This document shows, in pieces, positions 27,172 to 35,612 of a DNA stretch of 64,000 nt; positions within the stretch are counted from its first letter, which is position 1; every line of letters begins with the position of its first letter. Origin of the DNA: Alphaproteobacteria bacterium (lineage in GTDB: Bacteria; Pseudomonadota; Alphaproteobacteria; Rhizobiales; Rhizobiaceae); assembly GCA_024742485.1 (NCBI GenBank), contig JANSYK010000001.1, positions 2,578,761-2,642,760 of the forward strand, written 5' to 3'. The notes under the pieces are model-generated. The model saw only the letters and a list, made by a program, of their open reading frames with translations, was not told the DNA's origin and did not search any database. A program made the translations under genes and the position numbers.

Positions 27172-28244
27172 CAAACTGCCGGCATCTGTTGGGTCGCGCA
27201 ATGAATGCCGCCGCCAATCTCGCCAAGTGCATCGACATTCAGCGTAACGATCTCGCGACCGGGATAGTGTCGCCGCAACGCCTCGGCGGCGATCCGGTCG
27301 GTTTCCCGGTCACCGAATTGTGCCGCGATCACACCGCCATTGCAGACATAATAATTGGCATAGGAGGCGACAAAATCGATTGTTTTGACGCGTCGCCGAA
27401 CCGGCTCGGGAATGACTTCGACTTCAAGGCCATCGGCAACAAGGCGGTCATGGGTTTCCAGCGCCGCCACATGGAAGGGATCGCGATCATCGGGCTCATC
27501 CGGCAGATTGATCAGCACCCGGCCACGGCCGGTGAAGCGGGCAAGGCTATCGATGTGATAGTCCGTGATGTCCTCGCCCCATACACCCGGCGACCAGATC
27601 ATCCGCTCGGCGCCATAGGCCGCCAGCAGCCGGTCCTCGATCTCGTCGCGTGTCATGTCGGGATTGCGGTTGTCGTTGAGCCAGGAACTTTCATGCGCCA
27701 TCAGCAGACCATGGCCATCCTGTTCGATGCCACCGGCTTCCCCGACCAGCCCGCTGGGCACAATCGGCAGGTCCAGCCGCTCGGCCACACGTTGTGCAAT
27801 TCGTCCATCGCGCGCATGGACCTGCTTGCCGCCCCATCCGTTGAACCGGATGTGGCTCACAATCAGGCCCCCATCGGATGTCTTCGCAAAAATCGGACCC
27901 GAATCGCGGCACCACAGATCCTCCGTGGGAACATCCCAAAGTTCGACGGCATCCGAGAGTCTCTTGCGGGCCACTCTGTGGTTCTCATGATCGGCCAGCA
28001 TGACAACCGGTTCGAATTCGGCAATCGCATTGGCAATGTCGGCAATGGTATCCTGAAGAATATCGAGAAACATCCCGTCGGGATGCACCTTGCGATTGAC
28101 CGGCCATTGCATGAAAGTCCTCAGATGCCGATCTTCCTCCGGCGGCACGACAAAGGACTGCGGGGGAACCGCCATGGTTTTATCCGGCATGGAACCAGCA
28201 GCGAAAAACGCTGCCCCGCCCGTCAGAAAACGTCGTCTGTTCAA
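27171..28244 (-). CDS. Tat-exported agmatine/peptidylarginine deiminase-like protein
   Basis: 357 residues of the agmatine deiminase (AguA/PPAD) family, which hydrolyse guanidino groups to ureido plus ammonia. Catalytic features: WCRDSGPIF (Asp), EAGGIEQDGHGLLM (E-G-G/H), and the terminal nucleophile GGGIHCATQQMP. The N-terminus MNRRRFLTGGAAFFAAG is a twin-arginine signal, so it is probably exported folded, whereas most AguA proteins are cytoplasmic. Substrate could be agmatine or a related guanidine. The gene is coupled to the small membrane protein downstream. Confidence 0.88.
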   Translation of the reverse strand: MNRRRFLTGGAAFFAAGSMPDKTMAVPPQSFVVPPEEDRHLRTFMQWPVNRKVHPDGMFLDILQDTIADIANAIAEFEPVVMLADHENHRVARKRLSDAVELWDVPTEDLWCRDSGPIFAKTSDGGLIVSHIRFNGWGGKQVHARDGRIAQRVAERLDLPIVPSGLVGEAGGIEQDGHGLLMAHESSWLNDNRNPDMTRDEIEDRLLAAYGAERMIWSPGVWGEDITDYHIDSLARFTGRGRVLINLPDEPDDRDPFHVAALETHDRLVADGLEVEVIPEPVRRRVKTIDFVASYANYYVCNGGVIAAQFGDRETDRIAAEALRRHYPGREIVTLNVDALGEIGGGIHCATQQMPAV

Positions 28245-28436
28245 TCACTGTCTCCCCCAAAATGCCGGTTGCAAGCCTACGATGATTAGTTGGCTGTTGA
28301 GAAGTCCGAACGATAGGATATGAACCATTTGGAATGCGCTAAAGTGAACCATCACCGCTGATCACCGGCATTGCGCTGGTATCTGAGGGGATGAGACAAT
28401 GCACAATTGCTGCGGCGGCGGGAAAGGAACAAGGGT

Positions 28437-28817
28437 ATGCACAAGGGTTCATGTCTGTGTGGCGCGGTACGTTTCGAAGTCGAGGGCGACCTGCCGGCGC
28501 CCGATGCCTGCCATTGCACCAAGTGCAGAAAACACTCCGGCCATTACTTCGCATCCACCGACGTCAAGAAGGACGCCCTGTCGATCACCGGCGAGGACAA
28601 TCTCTCCTGGTTCGCTTCCTCCGAAAAGGTTCGGCGCGGATTTTGCGCCACGTGCGGCGCATCGCTTTTTTTCGACCCGCCGCATCTCGACTGGATCGGC
28701 ATCGCCATGGGCGCCTTTGACAAGCCCACCAACACACGATTGGGCATCCACATTTTCGTTGCCGACAAGGGCGATTATTACGACATCACGGATGGCCTGC
28801 CGCAGAACCAGCAATAG
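28437..28817 (+). CDS. GFA-family (glutathione-dependent formaldehyde-activating enzyme-like) protein
   Basis: A 126-residue zinc protein. The GFA fold cysteines are visible: GSCLCGAVRFEV, CHCTKCRKHSGH and RRGFCATCGASLFFDPP. Originally described from Gfa, which was proposed to condense glutathione and formaldehyde; most members have no proven function. ATG 28437 matches the family start; a longer frame (28407) adds ten unsupported residues. It stands alone and is followed immediately by a dispersed repeat. Confidence 0.88.
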   Translation: MHKGSCLCGAVRFEVEGDLPAPDACHCTKCRKHSGHYFASTDVKKDALSITGEDNLSWFASSEKVRRGFCATCGASLFFDPPHLDWIGIAMGAFDKPTNTRLGIHIFVADKGDYYDITDGLPQNQQ

Positions 28818-28820
28818 GTA

Positions 28821-28920
28821 GAGCAATTCATGTTTCGACGGAATCGTCGAAACGTGAATACGTCAACAAAATCAACGGCTGATACCATTGTCACGTTTCC
28901 GACAAAACGTGAAATGGTCC
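28821..28920 (+). repeat. ~100-bp dispersed intergenic repeat, copy C
   Basis: It begins GAGCAATTCATG and ends GACAAAACGTGAAATGG. It contains a strong hairpin, GTTTCGACG/CGTCGAAAC around GAAT (28831-28852), and its ends are inverted repeats with 16 of 20 bases matching. It sits between the GFA gene and the convergent TRAP operon, where it may act as a transcription stop or RNA-stability element. Confidence 0.85.
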
Positions 28921-28930
28921 AGCCACGCGC

Positions 28931-30565
28931 TCACCCCAGCGCCGCCGGCAGCCAGGTCGAAAGACCCGGCCAGGCCATGACCAGTGCCAGAACCAGGATC
29001 TGGATCAGCACGAACGGCACCACGCCGCGGTAGATATCGGAAGTCAGCACCTCCTTCGGCGCCACGCCGCGCAGGTAAAACAGCGAAAATCCGAAGGGCG
29101 GCGTCAGAAAGCTGGTCTGCAGATTGAGCCCCATGAGAACGGCGATCCACACCGGATGGAACAGCGCCTGGCCGCTGGCATCGTTGAAAGCGAAGAGCAC
29201 CGGCGCCATGATGGGCGTAACAACGAAAACGATCTCGAGGAAATCGAGAAAAAAGCCGAGAACGAACATCACCAGCATGACCGCCGCCAGCGCCATCCAT
29301 GGGCCGCCCGGCAGGGCTGTGAAGAAGTCATGGATGGTCTGTTCCCCGCCGAGGCCGCGAAACGCCAGATTGAACACCTGTGCCCCGATATAGATGGTGA
29401 ACACCATGGCCGTCATTTTCGTGGTGGTCCGCATCGCCTGCGCCAGCACCGGTACAGCGCTGTCGGCCTCCCGGCTTTGCCAGGTCTGGCGGAGGCTGAT
29501 GGCAAGGCCGATGGCAAACGCCACAAGCCCGCAGGCCGCAATCGCCATGCCGATCCGGTCGCCGGTCGGCCAGTCCTGACGCACCACGCGGAGATCGAAC
29601 AGCGCCACCGCGGCAACGACAATCACCGCTCCGAAAACGGCCGCGATTTGTGGCAGGGAGGTCGTGCCACCGAGACGCTGACCGGCCAGCAGGATCGCGC
29701 CGACCGCGCCGATCGCAGCAGCCTCCGTGGGTGTGGCAACGCCGAACAGGATCGATCCCAGCACCGCGACAATCAGGATCAGCGGCGGCAGGAGAATCTT
29801 CAACAGGGAGCCCAATGCCGGACCGGCACCGGGCAGGACGGCGCTCGGTGCCCGGTCGGGCCGCCACAGCGCAACGGCCAGCGTGTAGGCCATGTAGAGC
29901 GCCACCAGCAGCAGGCCCGGCAGCAGGGCCCCGGAAAAAACGTCGCCCACCGTCATCGGAGACGGCGCCCAGTCGCCGACACTGCGTCGCGCCTCGAGAT
30001 AGGAATTGGACAGCACGTCGCCGAGAATGATCAGCACGATCGACGGCGGAATGATCTGACCCAGCGTGCCCGACGCGGCAATGACGCCGGTTGCAAGCCG
30101 TTTGTCATAATGATGCGCCAGCATGGTCGGCAGGGAAATCAGCCCCATGGTGACCACGGTCGCGCCGACAATGCCGGTGGAGGCCGCCAGCAACATGCCG
30201 ACAAAGGCCACCGACAGGCCGAGGCCACCCGGCCAACGGCCGAACAGACGGGACATGGATTCCAGCAATTCCGTCGCAACGCCGCTGCGTTCCAGCATCA
30301 CGCCCATGAAGACAAAAAGCGGGACCGCAACCAGAACCTCGTTGCTTTCATCCATCAAGCCGAAGAGCCGGCCGAACAGTGCCTTGAGAAAACTCAGATC
30401 GCCGGATGCGAAAAACCCGGTATGGGTCAGCGCCCCGAGGACCGCGAAAATGAGCCCGACCCCCGCCAGCGTGAACGCGACCGGAAAACCGCAGAGCAAC
30501 AGAATGATCGCCGCCGGGAACATCAGCAGATCGAGATTGGCGATCAGCAGATCCATCCGCGTCAA
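28931..30565 (-). CDS. TRAP transporter large permease (DctM-type)
   Basis: The 12-or-more-span transport subunit of a TRAP carboxylate importer. Family motifs include LLCGFPVAFTLAGVGL, PLFVFMGVMLERSGVA, ASTGIVGATVVTMGLISLP, IPPSIVLIILGDVL and the C-terminal FFLDFLEIVFVVTPI. At 544 residues it is ~110 longer than common DctM proteins; an additional hydrophobic segment lies at about residues 310-395 (VIVVAAVALFDLRVVRQDW...). It overlaps the small permease gene by four bases. The substrate is unknown. Confidence 0.92.
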   Translation of the reverse strand: MTRMDLLIANLDLLMFPAAIILLLCGFPVAFTLAGVGLIFAVLGALTHTGFFASGDLSFLKALFGRLFGLMDESNEVLVAVPLFVFMGVMLERSGVATELLESMSRLFGRWPGGLGLSVAFVGMLLAASTGIVGATVVTMGLISLPTMLAHHYDKRLATGVIAASGTLGQIIPPSIVLIILGDVLSNSYLEARRSVGDWAPSPMTVGDVFSGALLPGLLLVALYMAYTLAVALWRPDRAPSAVLPGAGPALGSLLKILLPPLILIVAVLGSILFGVATPTEAAAIGAVGAILLAGQRLGGTTSLPQIAAVFGAVIVVAAVALFDLRVVRQDWPTGDRIGMAIAACGLVAFAIGLAISLRQTWQSREADSAVPVLAQAMRTTTKMTAMVFTIYIGAQVFNLAFRGLGGEQTIHDFFTALPGGPWMALAAVMLVMFVLGFFLDFLEIVFVVTPIMAPVLFAFNDASGQALFHPVWIAVLMGLNLQTSFLTPPFGFSLFYLRGVAPKEVLTSDIYRGVVPFVLIQILVLALVMAWPGLSTWLPAALG

Positions 30566-31107
30566 CCGGTCCAGAACGGCGGTTCGTCTGACTTTCCCGC
30601 GATACGCAGCAATGCCTTGATCGCCACCGAAACCGCCTGCAGCGACACCAGAACGGCAAAGGCCAGGACCGTGGATTTGAGCCAGTAGCGAAATGGCAGC
30701 CCGTTGGGTTCGATCGAGCCTTCCAGGGTCATCCAGGAACTCACCACATTGGGCCAGGCCGACCAGGCGATGAAGCCGCAGAGCGGCAGAATGAAAAACA
30801 GCGCGCCCAACAGGTCCACCCAGTCCCGTGCACGCTGGCTGGTGCCGGCGCGGATGATGTCGACGCGCACGTGCTCGTCATAGAGGAACGCATAGGCTGC
30901 GCCGAGCATGATCGTCAGCCCCTGCATGTAGACGATGCCCTCCTGCAGCCAGATCGACGGAATGCCGAAAAGGTCGGAGGTTGAAAACACATAGCGTGCA
31001 ACGACGACGATGAGTTGCATCAGCACCATTGCAAGGATTGCCCAGGCGATGGTCTTGCCGACGGCCTCGTTCAATGCGTCAATGGCGCGGCTGATCTGTC
31101 GCAAGCG
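30562..31107 (-). CDS. TRAP transporter small permease (DctQ-type)
   Basis: A four-span membrane protein of ~181 residues that pairs with DctM. Segments VGKTIAWAILAMVLMQLIVVVARYVF, WLQEGIVYMQGLTIMLGAAYAF and DEHVRVDIIRA are typical DctQ. The start is set at TTG 31107 (AAAGGAA eight bases upstream); the frame is open to 31158 but adds only a basic, non-conserved stretch. It lies between the binding protein and the large permease genes, in the usual order. Confidence 0.87.
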   Translation of the reverse strand, partial: RLRQISRAIDALNEAVGKTIAWAILAMVLMQLIVVVARYVFSTSDLFGIPSIWLQEGIVYMQGLTIMLGAAYAFLYDEHVRVDIIRAGTSQRARDWVDLLGALFFILPLCGFIAWSAWPNVVSSWMTLEGSIEPNGLPFRYWLKSTVLAFAVLVSLQAVSVAIKALLRIAGKSDEPPFWTG

Positions 31108-31166
31108 CCAGTTCCTTTTGCACTCGTGGCGGGTTCGAGGACCCGCCACGGATTTCAAGCTGCGAC

Positions 31167-32240
31167 TTATACGCCCCAGACGGCGGCTCGGTCCTTGTAC
31201 ATCTGGCCTTCAAGGATATTGCCGACGGCGGCGCATTTCTTGATGTACTCGAAATAGGCATCGTGGATTTTTTCCGACATCGGATCCCCTTTCGGATATT
31301 CCGCGATCACCTTCTGTGCTGCCTCACCCATGGCCTTCGTGACATCGGCGGGAAAGGCTGACGGTATCACGCCGCCCTTGACCAGCTGATCGAGCACGAT
31401 CGCATTGTTGTAGGCATAGGCGCTGATCGTTTCTTCCGACTGCGCCAGCGCAGCGTTTCGGATGACCTCCTTGTGGGTATCGGAAAGGGAGTTCCACACA
31501 TCCAGATTGACGATGCATTCGAGCATCGGGCCGGGCTCATGCGGCGCGGGCATATAGTAATTTGGCGCAATTTTCGAAAGGCCGAGAGCCACATCGTTCC
31601 AGGGTCCGACAAATTCGGCGGCGTCGACGACGCCCGATTCCAGTGCCGGGAAGATTTCCGGCGGCGGCAGATTGACCGAAGACACGCCGATTTGCTGCAT
31701 GATTGCGCCACCCAGGCCGGCAATGCGCATTTTCAGACCCTGCAAATCGTCCAGCGAATTGATCGGCTTCTTGAACCAGCCGCCCGCCTGCGACATCGAA
31801 TTGCCGGACGGAAACGGTTTCAGGTTGAAGGGGGCATAGGCCTCGTCCCACAGGGCCTGACCACCGCCATGCTGCACCCAGCCGGAGATTTCCGCCGCGG
31901 ACAGCCCATAGGGCATCGTGGTGAAATACATGGTCGATTTGATCTTGCCGGCGGCAAAATAGGCCGCACCGTGACCGATATCACCGGCGCCCGACGACAC
32001 CGCATCATTCACGCCAAAGGGTGGAACCAGTTCGCCACCGCCAAAATACTGCACGGTCAGCGCGCCATCGGTCATCGCCGTTATCCGTTCAGCCAGCCGT
32101 TCGGCACCCTGGCCAACGCCAGGAAATCCGCGCGGAAACGCGCCGATCAGCTTGAGAGTCCGCTTGTCCTGCGCAATCGCCGGTGTTGCCAGCGCTGCTG
32201 CACCGGCGGCGGCGCCGCCGAGTAATGTTCTTCTGTCCAT
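31167..32240 (-). CDS. TRAP transporter substrate-binding protein (DctP-type)
   Basis: A 357-residue periplasmic binding protein with a twin-arginine signal (MDRRTLLGGAAAGAAALATPAIAQ). DctP-family features: VNDAVSSGAGDIGHG, the MRIAGLGGAIMQQIGV segment after a conserved GLKMRI, and FPALESGVVDAAEFVGPWNDVALGL. It captures an organic acid for the adjacent permeases. First gene of the TRAP operon; a perfect palindrome lies ~65-85 bp upstream. Confidence 0.92.
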   Translation of the reverse strand: MDRRTLLGGAAAGAAALATPAIAQDKRTLKLIGAFPRGFPGVGQGAERLAERITAMTDGALTVQYFGGGELVPPFGVNDAVSSGAGDIGHGAAYFAAGKIKSTMYFTTMPYGLSAAEISGWVQHGGGQALWDEAYAPFNLKPFPSGNSMSQAGGWFKKPINSLDDLQGLKMRIAGLGGAIMQQIGVSSVNLPPPEIFPALESGVVDAAEFVGPWNDVALGLSKIAPNYYMPAPHEPGPMLECIVNLDVWNSLSDTHKEVIRNAALAQSEETISAYAYNNAIVLDQLVKGGVIPSAFPADVTKAMGEAAQKVIAEYPKGDPMSEKIHDAYFEYIKKCAAVGNILEGQMYKDRAAVWGV

Positions 32241-32304
32241 TGTTGTCCTCCCGGATGTTGAAGTTAATTGGGTTTATTGACAAAACCCCGTCCCCTCCAA
32301 ATGC

Positions 32305-32326
32305 CACAATCTGCAACCAGATTGTG
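32305..32326. promoter_or_regulatory. palindrome upstream of TRAP operon
   Basis: CACAATCT (32305-32312) and AGATTGTG (32319-32326) are perfect 8-base arms around a 6-base centre. It lies upstream of the TRAP binding-protein gene and could be an operator (for example GntR-type). No matching regulator gene is adjacent. Confidence 0.45.
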
Positions 32327-32453
32327 ATTGGCTACAACCTAGACTGAATTTTCAGACAGGCCAAGCGGCTCACCGGGAGCCCTTGAACCGCCAGAAGAGC
32401 AACCCATCTTCGGATCATCATCCCCTGGCGACTGCACCGCGAAAGGACGCCCC

Positions 32454-33488
32454 ATGACACAATCCGACAAGACGAACCGCCGCATTGTCCTCGCTTCCCG
32501 CCCGGTCGGCGCGCCGACTGACGAGAATTTCCGGCTGGAGGAAACGCCGGTTCCGGTGCCGGCTGCCGGGCAGGTGTTGCTTCGCACCCTTTATCTTTCC
32601 CTGGACCCCTATATGCGCGGCCGCATGAGTGACGCCCCGTCCTATGCTGCGCCGGTCAATATTGACGAGGTGATGGTGGGCGGCACGGTGTGTCGTGTCA
32701 TGGCATCGCAGCACGCCGACTTTGCCGAGGGCGACCTCGTGCTCAGTTTCAGCGGCTGGCAGGATTACGCGCTGTCGGACGGCACCGGGCTGATGAAACT
32801 GGACAAGGCCATGCCGCAGCCATCCCTGGCGCTTGGCGTGCTCGGCATGCCGGGCTTTACCGCCTATATGGGCCTGCTCGACATCGGCCGCCCGGTGTCC
32901 GGCGAGACGGTCGTGGTCGCCGCAGCCAGCGGAGCCGTTGGGTCGGTTGTCGGTCAGATCGCCAAACTGAAAGGCTGCCGCGTGGTCGGTGTCGCCGGCG
33001 GCAGGGAAAAATGCCGGTATGTGCTTGACGAACTCGGTTTCGATGCCTGTATCGATCACCGCGCGCCTGATCTCAAAGAGCAACTGAAGGCCGCCTGTCC
33101 CGATGGCATCGATGTCTATTTCGAAAGCGTCGGCGGCGCCGTCTTCGATGCCGTTCTGCCGCTGCTCAACACCAAGGCCCGCATCCCCGTCTGCGGGCTG
33201 ATCGCCAACTACAATATGACCAGCCTGCCGGATGGACCCGACCGCATTCCCGTGCTGATGGGCGCCATGTTGCGCAAGCGCATTACCATGCAGGGCTTCA
33301 TCATTTTTGACGATTACGCTCACCGCTATGGCGAATTTGCCAAGGACATGACTGCCTGGTTGCAGCAAGGCAAAATCAAGTTACGGGAGGATATTGTCGA
33401 TGGTCTCGAAAACGCACCGGACGCTTTCATGGGCCTGTTGGTCGGAAAGAACTTCGGCAAGCTGGTCATTCGCGTTGCCGATCATTGA
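32454..33488 (+). CDS. zinc-independent MDR NAD(P)H-dependent oxidoreductase (CurA-like)
   Basis: A 344-residue medium-chain reductase. The N-terminal part has the 2-alkenal/curcumin-reductase signature (LSLDPYMRGRMSDAPSYAAP, VMVGGTVCRVMAS); the Rossmann fold reads VVVAAASGAVGSVVGQIAKLKGCRVVGVAGG. No catalytic-zinc ligands are present, as expected for this group, which reduces conjugated C=C bonds with NADPH. It stands alone and is followed by a dispersed repeat. Confidence 0.9.
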   Translation: MTQSDKTNRRIVLASRPVGAPTDENFRLEETPVPVPAAGQVLLRTLYLSLDPYMRGRMSDAPSYAAPVNIDEVMVGGTVCRVMASQHADFAEGDLVLSFSGWQDYALSDGTGLMKLDKAMPQPSLALGVLGMPGFTAYMGLLDIGRPVSGETVVVAAASGAVGSVVGQIAKLKGCRVVGVAGGREKCRYVLDELGFDACIDHRAPDLKEQLKAACPDGIDVYFESVGGAVFDAVLPLLNTKARIPVCGLIANYNMTSLPDGPDRIPVLMGAMLRKRITMQGFIIFDDYAHRYGEFAKDMTAWLQQGKIKLREDIVDGLENAPDAFMGLLVGKNFGKLVIRVADH

Positions 33489-33502
33489 GGCACTGGTCTT
33501 TT

Positions 33503-33570
33503 GGAGCAATTCAACACAATCAAAGGCCGGCACCGTTGTCCCGCTTCTGACTAAACGTGAAACGCTCTAG
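33503..33570 (+). repeat. dispersed intergenic repeat, copy D (internally deleted)
   Basis: The left GAGCAATTCA joins directly to ACACAATCAAAGG, losing ~34 bases found in copy A; the right half is intact and ends CTAG. The terminal CTAG (33567-33570) contains the stop codon of the convergent Lrp-family gene. Confidence 0.8.
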
Positions 33571-34028
33571 TCGCCCAGCGGCAGATGCGGTGTATTCTTG
33601 ACCTGACCGATGACGACAGAGGTTTCGATTCCGAAGACACCCGGCAATTCGGCCAGAATATCCCGCAGATAGCGGTTGTAATCCTTCATGCCGGGAAGCC
33701 GCACTGTCAGGATGTAGTCATGCGCGCCCGTGATCAGGTCGCAGCGCTGAATCTCCGGCAAGGCCAAGATCCGCGATTCGAACTTTGCTATGGAATCGCG
33801 GTCCCGGCTCTGCAGTTTGATGAAGACGTAGATGGCCAGTTCCAACCCGCATTTGTCCGGATCGATGTCCGCCCGGTAACCGGCGATGACGCCTGTCTCC
33901 TCAAGCCGCCGGACGCGGCGGCGTGTCGGTGTCGGCGACAATCCTACCCTGTCGGCAACGGTTTCGGCACTTGCGCGGCCATCATCGATAAGAGTGGAGA
34001 CGATTTTTTGATCTATTCTATCCAGCAT
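33567..34028 (-). CDS. Lrp/AsnC-family transcriptional regulator
   Basis: A 153-residue regulator. The N-terminal helix-turn-helix is LDRIDQKIVSTLIDDGRASAETVADRVGLSPTPTRRRVRRLEETGVIAGY; the C-terminal RAM effector domain contains CDLITGAHDYILTVRLPGMKDYNRYLRDIL. Such proteins sense amino acids. It is divergent from a PLP-dependent sulfur-amino-acid enzyme 95 bp away, a common pairing, and probably controls it. The start is ATG 34028; the frame is open 13 codons further. Its stop codon lies in a dispersed repeat. Confidence 0.9.
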   Translation of the reverse strand: MLDRIDQKIVSTLIDDGRASAETVADRVGLSPTPTRRRVRRLEETGVIAGYRADIDPDKCGLELAIYVFIKLQSRDRDSIAKFESRILALPEIQRCDLITGAHDYILTVRLPGMKDYNRYLRDILAELPGVFGIETSVVIGQVKNTPHLPLGD

Positions 34029-34123
34029 TAAGATGAAAACCTCTAATATCCTCCGATGAATTAGCAAAATAGACCGGCTTTATCTACGACCGATAGCGTA
34101 TGATCTCGGAAAAGGAGTGATCG

Positions 34124-35440
34124 ATGTCGAAAAAGAAATCCTTCCGTCGCACCGAAATCGCCGGTCACCGGCTACACCCATCGACACAGATGGTCTCCTA
34201 TGGCTATGAGCCCGCAATGTCCGAGGGAGCGGTCAAACCACCGGTTTTCCTGACCTCGACATTCGCCTTCCAGTCGGCGGAGGAGGGCGCGGATTTCTTC
34301 GACGTGGTCGCCGGCCGCAAGGCAGCGCCGGAAGATGGCGGCGCAGGAGGCCTCGTCTACAGCCGTTTCAACCACCCCAACACCGAGATCGTCGAGGATC
34401 GGCTGGCGCTGTTCGATGGCGCCGAAAGCGCCCTGTTGACCGCCTCGGGCATGGCCGCCATCAGCGCCGTGTTCCTGACCCTGACCCGGCCGGGCGACGC
34501 GATCGTCCACTATACACCGCTCTATGGCGGCACCGAGGGACTGTTGGGCAAGGTGCTGCCCGGATGGGGCATCAAACCCATCCCTTTCGTCGACGGCTTG
34601 TCTGAATCGGCCCTGCTCTACACCCTCGAAAAGGCCGCACGACACGGGCCGGTGAAGCTGCTCTATCTCGAAACGCCGGCCAATCCGACCAACGCCATGA
34701 TCGATCTCGCCATGGCGCGCCGGGTCGTCGATCAATGGTCAGAGGTCTCCGGCCACCATCCGGTCATCGTCTGCGACAACACGATGCTCGGGCCGGTCTT
34801 TCAACAACCGATCAGGCTCGGCATCGATATCTGCGTCTATTCGCTGACCAAATATGTCGGCGGGCACAGCGACCTGATCGCCGGCGGCATCACCGGATCC
34901 AAGGCGCTTCTGGCGCCCATCCGCCAGACCCGCAGCGCCTTCGGTTTCCAGCTTGATCCGCATTCCTCATGGATGCTTTCGCGCTCGATGGAAACGCTTT
35001 CGCTGCGCATGGAACGGGCCGCCTCATCCGCGACATTGGTTGCCGACTGGCTGGCCGAGAACACGATCGTTCCCTGTGCGGTTCTTCACCCGGCACATTT
35101 CACCAATCCCGAAGAATCCAAGGTCTTCGAGACACAATGCAGCGGACCGGGATCGACATTTTCCTTCGTGGTCGAGGACGATCGCGCGCTCGCCTTCCGT
35201 ATTCTCAATGCATTGCGGCTCTTCAAGCTGGCGGTCAGCCTTGGTGGCACGGAATCCCTTGTCTGCCACCCTGCGTCGACGACCCATTCAGGCGTGCCGG
35301 TGGAGGCCCGGGCCGCCGCCGGCGTCACAGACGGCCTAATCCGCATTTCCATCGGCCTGGAACATCCCGACGACCTGATCGCGGATTTGAAACAGGCATT
35401 CGACCGGGCGACGGGCGGTAGTCTTTCGCTGGTTGGTTAG
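34124..35440 (+). CDS. Cys/Met-metabolism PLP enzyme (cystathionine/methionine gamma-lyase type)
   Basis: A 438-residue gamma-family PLP enzyme. Seen are GGLVYSRFNHPNTEIVEDRLA, ASGMAAISAVFLTL (phosphate-binding), LLYLETPANPTNAMIDL, VCDNTM (Asp to the pyridine N) and the PLP lysine in YSLTKYVGGHSDLIAGG. Family members cleave or synthesise cystathionine or degrade methionine to methanethiol, 2-oxobutyrate and ammonia. Divergence from an Lrp-type regulator favours a catabolic, amino-acid-induced lyase, but the reaction is not fixed by sequence alone. Confidence 0.9.
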   Translation: MSKKKSFRRTEIAGHRLHPSTQMVSYGYEPAMSEGAVKPPVFLTSTFAFQSAEEGADFFDVVAGRKAAPEDGGAGGLVYSRFNHPNTEIVEDRLALFDGAESALLTASGMAAISAVFLTLTRPGDAIVHYTPLYGGTEGLLGKVLPGWGIKPIPFVDGLSESALLYTLEKAARHGPVKLLYLETPANPTNAMIDLAMARRVVDQWSEVSGHHPVIVCDNTMLGPVFQQPIRLGIDICVYSLTKYVGGHSDLIAGGITGSKALLAPIRQTRSAFGFQLDPHSSWMLSRSMETLSLRMERAASSATLVADWLAENTIVPCAVLHPAHFTNPEESKVFETQCSGPGSTFSFVVEDDRALAFRILNALRLFKLAVSLGGTESLVCHPASTTHSGVPVEARAAAGVTDGLIRISIGLEHPDDLIADLKQAFDRATGGSLSLVG

Positions 35441-35539
35441 CGCAATTCAGGTTTTGCCGGCATCGGTAAACTCTGAATGCATCAACAAAATCAAAGGCCC
35501 ACACCGTTGTGCCGTTTCTGACAAAACGTGAAACGATCG
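35440..35539 (+). repeat. ~100-bp dispersed intergenic repeat, copy E
   Basis: Complete copy starting right at the stop of the PLP-enzyme gene: GCGCAATTCAGG, central ATGCATCAACAAAATCAAAGG, end GACAAAACGTGAAACGATCG. It lies between the PLP enzyme and an EamA transporter on the same strand. Confidence 0.85.
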
Positions 35540-35612
35540 AATCACCGCTTTACCGGACCGCCATTACCGGGCACCATCGACGGATCGCAAATCAGCAGGT
35601 CCGCCCGCCTCC

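Noticed and set aside
29156..30688. 510-codon plus-strand frame opposite the TRAP permease
   Set aside because: Gln/Arg/His-rich translation typical of antisense to a hydrophobic membrane protein; the DctM reading is unambiguous.
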